Positions 54,685-64,000 of a DNA stretch of 64,000 nt are shown in pieces (within the stretch, counting starts at the first letter, position 1; every line of letters starts with the position of its first letter). A program made the translations under genes and the position numbers. Origin of the DNA: Xestospongia muta (Eukaryota; Porifera; Demospongiae; Haplosclerida; Petrosiidae); assembly GCA_963693285.1 (NCBI GenBank), contig OY848919.1:3415827-3479826 (forward strand). Reading direction: 5' to 3'. Under the pieces are notes generated by a model. That model worked only from the letters and a program-made list of their open reading frames with translations, was not told the DNA's origin and did not search any database.

Positions 54685-56715
54685 ATGGCGACTGAATTCT
54701 GTTTGCCCTTTTCTATTATTCCTAGTGATGGCTTTTATAGAGTGAATCGACCTGTCAGGACCTCACAGAACACTGTGAAAGAGACAGCTGTACCTATAGG
54801 TCGTACATTGTAAGTAGACTTAACCCGAATAAATGGATGAAAGAAGATTGGATGAATAATAAATAGATAGATAGTGAATGAAATGTTAGATGAATGGATG
54901 ACAATTGGTGTAACATTTAATGGCAGAGAGATACTAGCAGCGGATACATTAGGTAAGATAGCTAGTCACACCTACTTATTATGAAATAATTTATAATTGT
55001 CTATGATCTTATGGTTAATTAGTTCTTTTTTGAGATGTATCTCGTCTTCTTTAAGTGAATGATATGACAGTAGCAGCTAGTACTGGTGACTATGCTGATT
55101 TTCAACAAATTGAACACCTCTTTGAACGTTTGAAGTAATCAGTACATATAAATAGATGGATGAATGCATAGATTGATAAATTATATCTACTTTTTCTAGT
55201 ATTGAGTCAGAGTCACTTTGTGATGGTCATTCATCCTCAGTCTATGAATTCTTAGTTAACTAGAGTCATGTACAATCAATGAACTTGTATTAACCCGTTC
55301 TTGAACACTATTATCATTGGTGGTTACCATGACAACAAGTTGTATGTTTTGATAGGAAAGGGAAAAGAATTAATTATGTTCTCTTTATAGATTTATTGGG
55401 TTAGTTAACTCTATAGGTGTGACCTTTGAAGCCCCCACCTTAGTAACTGGTTTTGGGGTTTTGGTAGCTACATTGCTCAGGTATATTATCCATTAAGTCA
55501 TTATAGTAAATAGTGATGTTTACTAGTAGTTACTAATGGTAGCTATCCCGTATTAAGTTACTAAGTTCACAAGTCTATTAATAGCTATCCTAGGTCACTA
55601 GTAAGTACTGATGCTCACTAGCCTAGAGCTTAATAACGGTAGCTATCCTAGGTCACTGTAGTAAGTACTGATGTTCGCTAGTCTAGAGCTTACTAATAGT
55701 AGCCATCCTAGGTCACTGTTCACTAGTCCAGAGCTTACTAACAGTAGCTACCCTAGGTCACTGTAGTAAGTACTGATGTTCACTAGTCTAGAGCTTACTA
55801 ATGGTAACTATCCTAGGTCACTGTAGTAAGTACTGATGTTCACTAGTCTAGAGCTTACTAATGGTAATTATCCTAGGTCATATAGTATGTACTGACGTTA
55901 AACTTACTGACGATCTAAATTACTTAGTGTTTATGTTGTGGTTTGGTTGATGTCCTTTAAGTAATTAAAACAACTGTCACAAGTTGACATACCTTTTAAC
56001 TCTTGTGTCATACATCCACATTTCTCTCTTATTAACTAATTTTACAATTTTCACTTTTATGGGTAAACTATGAACAATATTTTGGACTTTAAAATGTAAG
56101 AACAGACAGACAGAAAGACAAGTCAAGTTGTCAGTCATAATTTCACATATTTTGCTTAGCCACTGATGAGAGAAGCTTATGAGAAAAATCCAACTATGAG
56201 TCAGGAGGAAGCTCAAATATTATTGGAAAAGTGTCTCAAGATTTTATATTATCGAGATGCAAGATCCTGGAATAAAGTATAGGTTTAATAATGTCTAACT
56301 TAAACCTCTCTCTCTCTCTTATAGTATGAATTAGCTACAATCACTACAGAAGGTGTTGAAATAACTGGTCTATACAGATTTGAAGGTTACTGGGAGGTAG
56401 CTGAATACGTGAGGTAAGTGTGAGAAAATGTACTTTGTGTATAAGTATTTTCTCATATAATACTAACTAATGATAGTAATAAAATTGTGGCATTAGAGTA
56501 AGTCATTTGTAAAGCACTTACTTGTGGAATGTGTAAATCAACAACATATTTACTCATTAACATATAGTGATTATATTGCTATAATAAAGTATTAGCCAGA
56601 ACAAGCTGTTGACATGACAATTTAATTAAATGTTTATATAACACTTCATTTATCAATATACTTAACTTAATTATCACTCCATTATGTGTCTCTCTTTTAC
56701 AGAGGCTATGACTGA
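54685..56715 (+). pseudogene. PSMB4: proteasome subunit beta type-4-like unprocessed pseudogene, copy B
   Basis: Same exon series as 18957-21560 with the same early TAA and the same shift before TRVMY. Its 3' end is better preserved: FEGYWEVAEYVR continues across an intron (GT at about 56415, AG before 56703) into GYD and TGA, whereas copy A stops at WEVAE. It has gained a duplicated GGTTTTG stretch near 55455 and a TGA before DVSRLL, so the copies decay independently. Confidence 0.8.
55580..55885. repeat. 60-base minisatellite, about 6 units
   Basis: Same TATCCTAGGTCACTG unit as 19850-20745 but far fewer copies, one of them with an internal deletion near 55710. Confidence 0.85.
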
Positions 56716-57016
56716 AATTATGACTAATTAAAGGACAGTACTAAGATTGAACAGTATGTAATGCAATCAATAATTCTAGTTATATTAAGTTTAAGTAATT
56801 TTATAACTTGAATAACTACTAATCTTCTAGTAATGAGATATAATTTGTTTAGGAGAATATTCTTAAAGCTCATTTATTTATTATCACAAAGGGGATAACT
56901 AAACTTTTCTTGTATCATCAAAATACAAATTATTAAAACATCACAAATTAAATTGATAGTAGTTAAAAAGCAGTTGTAAAGGGTTCACACAAGTAACATA
57001 AAGTAAGTAATACCAG

Positions 57017-59303
57017 TTAAGAACCAGTGTATTTGAGAACAAACAACCCACGTTCAATACTACTGACAACAATAGTACCACTCTCAAAATATGGATAGTT
57101 CGACCATGAACCACGGAAACCAGGAGAGTCACAATCTGGCTCAACATCAAAGTAACCCACCTCTTCCAACTGTCTTTCTTTTATCCCATCAATATTGAGG
57201 ATACGCAGACCAGCACAGTAGTTGGCCTCATAAGCTAAGTGACCCCTAGAGAGAAAATAGATGGATGTAATGTGTACATAGTGAAATAGTGAATATCACA
57301 TGATTGAAATAATGAGATTCATAGATCAAATCACACTATTCATGAGAAATGACAATTATGACATGAAAAGACATTAAAACGGCAGCAGTTTATGGTATAA
57401 CCAAAACTAATTCAATGAGTAAAACTTACAAGATCAAACAAATGTGAAAATTGTGTTTAAACCATTGAAACTTTTCATGATACTCAATTACACTTACTTA
57501 ATGTATAGATTGTGATCAGTAGCTTGTTTTGAAGAGTAGAAACTATAGAAATGTATAGGATTATCTAATCTTTCAATATTCCAAACTAGAGTACGAGTAT
57601 GAGGCTGTGGTCCACCCAACTCATCGAATTCATCGCCAAGTAAAAGATGAGTTTGTTCTTCATTGAGCCATCCTTGGTGAGTATAATAGGAATCTTGATA
57701 AGGAACTCGAGAGATCATTTTAATATCGTTTTTGTCTTCCACGTCAACAATAGTCAGGGTGTTTTCATTGTAGCAGAAACAAATCTCTCGTCCTTGATAC
57801 CTGTCATCTGGTCCATTGTAGACCACACATTGTGCATCATGTACATAACCATCACATGGAAAGCATCCTAAAAAGATATTTACAGCATTACAATAATGAA
57901 GCTACTATAGAGTACATGTATACTATTTTGGCTTGCTGACCTACAAATTGAGGGTTAACTGGATCTCGGATATTGATAATATGCAAACCACCATTGCAAG
58001 TACGAGAACCTACAACATATGCAAAACCTCTGTCTTCATTGATGACTATATTATGAGATGAAGTAATTTCATCATAGTGGGCACTTGATTGCAGTAATTT
58101 CACTCCTTTTTTTTGTGGTTGCAGATCACGTAACTGTGTCAGGTCAAAAACCTGCATTCCATGATTGTAGGCCTCACTGACAATAAAGGCATGGTTAGCG
58201 TAGACCTAACGAAAAATTAGATCATAGTCATACAACCATTATCAGCTAATAATTTACTTTAATATCTCTCCATGGAATTGGATGTGTATGAGTTGGCAAG
58301 AACCCTAGAACTTGCGGGTCAGTTGGTTGAGTGATGTCAACAAATGAAGTACCATCTCCACAACCAATAATGGCATATTCGCACCCAGTTTTAGGATCAG
58401 TCCAGCCCCAAATATCATTACCAATATGGTTGCTACCAAGTTCACTTAAAGGCACATAAGCAAGTAAGTCTACATTTTTGCACTCATACTCATTAGCTTT
58501 ACCATTCCTAGTGAAAAAGAATAACATAAGAAATAAAAGTTAGTTGCTTAGCTCTTATTTATCTTATAGAGATATACTTACTGGCATGGTGCATTTTGAC
58601 GAGCAGGAGAATGTGCAATGCAAGTGTTGGATTTTGTACACCTCTCATATTCCTGTATTTTCAGTCTCATTACAAATGGCATGCGAGCATTGACATCTAA
58701 AATAAAGAGGGTGAAGGTAAATTCACTTATCAGAACTACATCTATTGTTACTGAATTTATATAGTTATATAAACTCAGTAGATGTAGTTCTGATATAGTA
58801 ATAATTGTCCAGATGTCATTAAGTAGTTGTCTATCAGTCATAGTTAAGTAAACTATCTTGTTTTCTGAACACTAGCAACTTATCTTAAACTACTACAACA
58901 TATTAAATCAGACACTCCAAGGTGACATGCTATACTGATACACTTCAATTTACACTGTATGAGTTTGGAACTGTTTCACAAAAACTCATATACAGTATGC
59001 ACACTTCATTCTTCAGATGTGTCATAAAATATATAAAGTGTGCCTATTGAAGTATTTATTCTAACAATATGGTACTTCATTATTTCAATTACCTCTTGCA
59101 ATATTAAAAATAGTCATTACTACAACAACTTACCTGCTTTAAGACAGTCACCAGTACAGTTCTTTCCTAGCACCTAACAAAGAAAACAGAGCACATTAGC
59201 TATAAAAATGTCCTTGCAGTTTTTCACAGCAACATAAACACATTGTTAGATTTACTTGACTAAGAAAAGTAAGGCAGAGAGCTACAGCTAGTGTTCCTTT
59301 CAT
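57017..59303 (-). CDS. secreted choice-of-anchor-B / LVIVD-repeat protein, 7 exons, 438 aa, copy B
   Basis: All seven exons lie exactly 35,155 bases after those of copy A: 59256-59303, 59134-59173, 58582-58696, 58258-58507, 57941-58205, 57498-57867 and 57017-57245. Splice sites and phases are kept. The only protein difference I could find is Gly to Ala at residue 29, the last full codon of exon 2. Both copies therefore look functional while the host-gene relics on either side are broken. The signal peptide MKGTLAVALCLTFLSQ is the same. Confidence 0.85.
58728..58795. repeat. 68-base near-perfect palindrome in an intron
   Basis: Copy B of 23573-23640, unchanged. Confidence 0.75.
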
Positions 59304-59350
59304 CTTGGGTCAAAATTCTTGAAAGTCGACTTCTGCAAATAGTGAAGGAG

Positions 59351-59930
59351 TAGTCTCGCGAGCCAGACCCTTTGCTTAGACAGGAAGGGTCTGGTCTACC
59401 ACACATAGTGCAGTTGTCGAAAAGGAATTTCATTATCTGTGGTTTGTAATAGTTACGTGTTAATGTTAACATACTGACCACATGAATCAGCATGGAGAAA
59501 AGGAAACACCAGGTTATTCAAGTCGAAGAAACGTTCGCTAAGCTAGGATACGAGTACTATAGAGTTAAGCCAGAGCAGATGACGGCTATAGAAGCTTTTG
59601 TTAGTGGTATGGATGTGTTTGTCACTTTACCAACTGGGTTTGGTAAAAGCCTTATATATGCCACACTAGTCTCTCCCCTACTTGGATTGATACGAGACCA
59701 AATCTTCTCTTCTAAAGGAATCTCCTCTGCATCTATTCTTTTTCTTCTAATACGTGAAGACTTCGTTAGCAGTTAGTTATTATGCAACTACATAAACAAT
59801 TGTAGTTTGGATCAAGTACCTATTGACCAAATAGTGGTTTCCCCAGGAACGCTGGGGAAGGACATAACTGCACTATGCGTGGTAGACCAGACCCTTCTTC
59901 TCTAAGCAAAGGATCTGGTTTGCGAAACTA
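59351..59930. mobile_element. 580-base TIR element carrying a RecQ-helicase fragment, copy B
   Basis: Copy of 24196-24775. Its left end reads AAGGGTCTGGTCTACCAC, matching its right end better than in copy A (GTGTGG), so copy A has the derived base. Confidence 0.65.
59492..59776 (+). pseudogene. RecQ-type helicase N-terminal fragment
   Basis: Same 94-residue frame as 24337-24621, with Walker A LPTGFGKS and the same internal loss before VSPLLGLIRDQ. Confidence 0.75.
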
Positions 59931-60229
59931 GTAGTGAAAGAGTGGTTCGTTAGTCATCTCATGATTTTGCAAGCAAAATGTTTCAGATGTGGCTTGTAAG
60001 TTATCACGTGATTATAAAAATAACTTGACAGAATGCAATAATAATGGCGGCTAATAACAACAGTTTAAAAGTACAATAATATACTGAGTTACATCGTTAA
60101 CATTATTAAATTAATTACATCATTATTAATTTATTATTAATTACATTATTGTCAGGTCGTGACAATTACAACATAATAACATTTATATCAAGCAAAAGGA
60201 ATGTGTAATAGAGATGTAAGAAAGAATAG
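59931..60229. other. AT-rich spacer
   Basis: Copy of 24776-25073, no gene seen. Confidence 0.35.
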
Positions 60230-61022
60230 TTAGTGGTCATCACGACGTAGAGAGTCTAGTCTGGCTTGAAGATCATCAGTTTCAACACCAACTGCTACCT
60301 TCATATTCTATAAGAAAATAAATAGATCGACAGATACAAGTAAATGGATCGATAAATATACATAAACAAAAATGGATCAATAGATACAAGCAAATGGATC
60401 AATAAATATACACAAACAGAAATGGATAAATAGATACAAATGGTTTCTACATATAGATACATAATGGATCAATAGAGATACATAAATGGATCAATAAAAT
60501 TAAAAATGGACCAATGAAAAAGACATACAAATGGATAAAATGACATACTTGTGTAGTGGTGGGTTGAAGGAATGATTCCAGCTAGTTCCTGGTCTAATGA
60601 AATACCTAACTCATCTAATACTTGAGATACAATAAGGTCACTCTACCAAAACGAGAGAGAGAGAGAGATACAAAAAATCAAAGTAAGACATTAGATAAGT
60701 CAAATTATGAATGGAGATAAACAGTTATATCAATATACTTCCTCATCATCTACTTCTCTGATAGCATCATCTATAACTTTGAAATAGTCTCTTCTTTAAG
60801 ATCCATAATTTAAGACTCTCACTCAAACTCCATCATAATGTTTTGTCACTAAGCTTAAGGCATGTTTAGTTTCCTGTTTATTGTCTTGAAGGCTTTTGTC
60901 ACACCTAGATTGACAAACAAATAGGTGTGTTAAGGATTCAAGACCATGCCCACCTTTCATAGTAGTAGCAGCTTGTCATTCTATGTCTGTATCTTAAGAG
61001 CAATAGCTTGTATATTGGCACA
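60230..61022 (-). pseudogene. CHMP2A: CHMP2-like ESCRT-III unprocessed pseudogene, copy B
   Basis: Same pieces and same breaks as 25074-25866 (SDLIVSQVLDELGISLDQEL, LQARLDSLRRDDH). The frame is lost at the same places, so decay precedes the block duplication. Confidence 0.75.
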
Positions 61023-61724
61023 CTACTGTATGTAAGTAAGAGAGTCACGATAAACATGTGAAATAAACTGACTTTCTCAAACTGACTTTCTCAAATATTA
61101 TTTTCAAATGCCAAGTAATAAAAGTTTCTAATAGCTAGAAAAAACACTTAACACTTTAATATCACAAAGCTACAAAATTTGAAGCAAAAACCCAAAAAGG
61201 TAATCCATGAAATTATAGGAATTTTCTATTTATATATGTAATAGCTATGGACATATATAATAAAACTAACAATATTATATTTGACTGTTTGTGATATCTA
61301 AATATGACAACTGCAAAATTATTTTGACCATATTCAGACAAAATCAGCAACGAGGCAATTGTGCACAAAAACAACTTTAGTGGCTTAATTCATAACTTCA
61401 TAAGCAGGAAGAATTAAGAGTCATTTAAGTAGCTGTTTTCAATGACTGCGTTATATCTATTTAAATATGATGAAAGTAGATAATTAGTTGTTTGATTAAC
61501 TTTAAAAGTTATGTTCATGTCATTTCAAAATAAGCCACATTTATCGTAAACATTAAGGTTATATATTAGAATACAGATACACATTACTCTTTCATAGATT
61601 TTATTTTAAAATAACCCATTGTCTCAATGACAACTATATTAATATAGTTGTTTTTCTCTCTACTAATCACCAGCAACACCCACTGATAATATTTAAAAGA
61701 CAACTCCCACAAACTATCACACAG
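61023..61724. other. AT-rich spacer
   Basis: Copy of 25867-26549 with a small local duplication (CTGACTTTCTCAAA twice near 61070-61095). Confidence 0.4.
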
Positions 61725-62965
61725 AGACTGATACCTTCCATGATGACTGATTCAATCATTTCTCTCTACTATTCATCAGTAGTACTTGTAGTGGAGTCAA
61801 TAATAAATATAATGCTAACTCATCTTCAGATTAAGTGCAGTACCTGTGTAATAGAACAGGCCCCTTTAAATGTGGTCTCGTTAAACAATTTTGTTAACTT
61901 TACCATTTCATCTGGTAACTTCTGTCAAGTGACAACTTACCAGACTAGTAGAGTTGAAATATATAGTGGGTTTTGTCCAACCTAGATCAGCTACTACAAG
62001 ATGTGTTCACAATGTGTATAGCATATTAGATATTCTTCCACAATTGGCAAATGTCTGGCTTTCTTTAACTCCACTGTTACTCTTAAAGAAATGGTATTCA
62101 AGAAATGTGGTACACATCTCACTACTATTCAAGACAATGATCACTGAGTACCTTATTAGTTCATTTCTGTATTACACTTCATCTCATGCTGCTGCTTTAG
62201 TCTTTGTTCATTTTCAGGTCAATATATGTCAAGTTAATATCTACTACTCATATGGGTTTGCTATGATTGGTATAAATCTACATGACTCTAGTGTTGATAG
62301 TTTAGTATTTATAACTCATCAATTAGTGTTGAAATGTACCAACATAACAACCACTGTATTGGAAGTGGTCTTCTCATATTATGGATACTAACACTCTATA
62401 CTGCTATCAAACTCTTACAATTCAGAAGGCAATACTCATTCGTGTCTAACTACTATCTACCATTCATCATATAATGATTCGTATCCTGTTGTTAATGCTG
62501 CAGGACAATGGTATTTAATATTTATACATTCATAAGTTATACATTATTTAATAGTAATTACAACATTCTTCAAGTCATGGAGAAGCTATTGTATTTTACA
62601 AGTAATCATTATACAAGTCTCAAGCTCAGAATTGTTTATCAACACTTTAACCTTTGCTTAGAAACATTGGTTTTGCCTATAAATCAGTCACAGCATGGAC
62701 ATAATCCTAGGAAAGAAGACTGAAAAGTATTGAAGTATTTTGATGTGTTTTGGGTGAGGTAGGTTTTTTCTTATGCTACATTTTGATTGACAATCCAGAC
62801 CATTTCTACATAGGCACTGCTAACACATACCTGATATGAGAAAGTTTGTCTTTGACAAATGAAAGTATTATCTTTCAATATAACCAATAATTACCTCTTT
62901 CAGATGCTTCATATTATAACTCATGCTCAGGATTTAGAGAGCCTGTCCCAGGTCACAACAATTGA
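61725..62965 (+). pseudogene. decayed family member, not interrupted by the transposon
   Basis: Equivalent of 26550-26848 plus 30289-31237. FTISSGNFCQVTTYQTSRVE, a frameshift, then YSILDILPQLANVWLS, MITEYLISSFLYYTSSHAAA, NIYYSYGFAMIGI and finally SCSGFREPVPGHNN. The uninterrupted TGTGTATAGCAT at 62013-62024 is the empty site of the CACTA-like element. Confidence 0.8.
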
Positions 62966-63096
62966 AAGACTATTGTAGTGTATCTCTCTGTCTTTTATTA
63001 TGTACATGATATTATCTTACACAATATCATTGTGATGTATACATAGTATACTAGTGAGTTACACAAACGTTATAGTATATTCCAACATTATTATAT

Positions 63097-63121
63097 AATA
63101 TATATATATATATATATATAT
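63097..63121. repeat. (TA)n microsatellite
   Basis: Shorter allele of 31372-31411. Confidence 0.8.
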
Positions 63122-63255
63122 TACTATTGGTAAATTATATGCTTGGAATCTTTCCTATTATACTGTATGTAAACAATGAATTTGTTTCAATGTTATTACA
63201 GATGATGTGAATATGTGTTATTTACCTAGCACAAATGTATTTGCTGAGCTCAATT

Positions 63256-63517
63256 ATGATAGTAGTCCTTGGTCTACTATTACCATATGTACTCTATGTT
63301 GTTTCTCTTTGCTAAACCACTTAGACCACTAGCATGTACCAACAGATACTTATCTCTTCTAGAAGCCATCCATGCTCCTTATAAGGAAGGTAAACAATAC
63401 TGGTTTACATGGTGTCTTCTATTACTATGTGCTATGTATGACATATATTCAAAATTTAGAGCCACTGACAATTATATACTCTATATCACAATAAGTCTAA
63501 TGTTGGACTTATTGTAA
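63256..63517 (+). pseudogene. membrane-block fragment of the family
   Basis: Copy of 31546-31807: AKPLRPLACTNRYLSLLEA, IHAPYKEGKQYWFTWCLLLL and FRATDNYILYITISLM, with the same early shift after LLLPYV. Confidence 0.7.
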
Positions 63518-63605
63518 TCTTTCTTATTATGCTGTATGTAAACATTGAATTTGTTTCAATGTTAATGCAGATGGTGTGAATGTGTGCTATTTACTGAACA
63601 CAATT

Positions 63606-64000
63606 ATGATAGTAGTCCTTGGTCTACTGTTACCATATGTACTTCTACTTCTTTTTGCTAAACCACTTAGACCACTAGCATGTTTCAAAAAGTACTTACA
63701 ACCTCTTCTAGAAGCTCTCCATGCTCCTTATAAGGAAGGTAAACAATATTGGTTTATATTACATATTCTCTTACAATGTACTATATATGGCATATATTCA
63801 AGATATAGAGCTACTAATATTTATATGTTCTATATTACAATACATCCAATATTGGTGATATTTCTTGTCTTTCAAGCTTATATAAAACCATTTAAGAATA
63901 AATTAGTCAACATTCTTGATTGTTGGTTAATGATAATTTGACATTTCTTTATCTGACCACTTGGTAGTTTGCTCTTGAAAATAGATCAAGAATTAGAAAA
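63606..64000 (+). pseudogene. membrane-block fragment reaching the window end
   Basis: MIVVLGLLLPYVLLLLFAKP, LEALHAPYKEGKQYWFILHI, SRYRATNIYMFYITIHPILV, AYIKPFKNKLVNILDCWLMI, then a one-base loss (ATGATAATTTGACATTTC) breaks the frame. Beyond it LTTW- and LLKIDQEL-like DNA continues to the window edge. It has the same C-terminal subtype as 39156-42302. Confidence 0.7.

Larger units (their letters stand above)
46724..64000. repeat. large near-identical block, copy B (runs off the window)
   Basis: Partner of 11002-32095. Compared with copy A it lacks the CACTA-like element and has fewer minisatellite units and fewer TA units. It has an intact family member where A has a nonsense codon, and it keeps membrane-block sequence that A lost next to the TATC run. 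Confidence 0.85.

Noticed and set aside
1..64000. tRNA, rRNA or other structured RNA genes
   Set aside because: None was recognised while reading both strands, but a covariance-model scan could not be run.

Overview
The window reads as nuclear DNA of an AT-rich early-branching animal. A demosponge close to Amphimedon queenslandica is my best guess, which the sequence alone cannot prove. Eukaryotic signs are short GT-AG introns with in-phase exons, AATAAA signals after genes, relics of a proteasome beta-4 gene and of an ESCRT-III (CHMP2-like) gene, and an EnSpm/CACTA-like DNA transposon.

The window is dominated by a tandem array of one gene family. Members are about 3.8 kb, have no introns, and encode about 1,275-1,285 residues: a signal peptide, a roughly 800-residue Asn-rich ectodomain with many N-glycosylation sequons and a repeat pattern like a right-handed beta-helix, a compact Cys-rich module, then a block of about 9-10 membrane segments and a short tail. 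Intact members, all on +, are at 1937-5758, 7168-11001, 33421-37278, 42866-46723 and 48573-52427; the 3' end of another is at 1-789. One copy is broken by a single nonsense codon just before the membrane block (12848-16702). Another is a rearranged, internally deleted chimera (39156-42302). Decayed fragments fill most spaces between members. Each intact gene has the same upstream module with a TATA-like element 53-58 bases before its ATG.

The array is layered. A two-gene unit occurs three times (7168+12848, 33421+39156, 42866+48573). A larger, nearly identical block also occurs twice: 11.0-32.1 kb and 46.7 kb to the window end. Each large copy carries, in order, a family member, a minus/plus-mixed non-family segment and family pseudogenes. 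The non-family segment holds a PSMB4-like unprocessed pseudogene (+) with a 60-base minisatellite in an intron (about 15 units in one copy, about 6 in the other), an apparently intact seven-exon gene for a secreted choice-of-anchor-B/LVIVD-repeat protein (-), a TIR element carrying a RecQ-helicase fragment, and a CHMP2-like pseudogene (-). The two blocks could be a recent segmental duplication or two haplotypes placed end to end by the assembler.

A 3,438-base CACTA-like element (26849-30286) sits in a family pseudogene of the first block and is absent from the second, which keeps the empty TA site. It carries an intact eight-exon SAM-domain gene on - and only the C-terminal part of a transposase-like gene on +.

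No metabolic pathway is formed by these genes. The biology suggested is a rapidly evolving family of surface proteins maintained by duplication, deletion and sequence exchange between copies. Its function is unknown.
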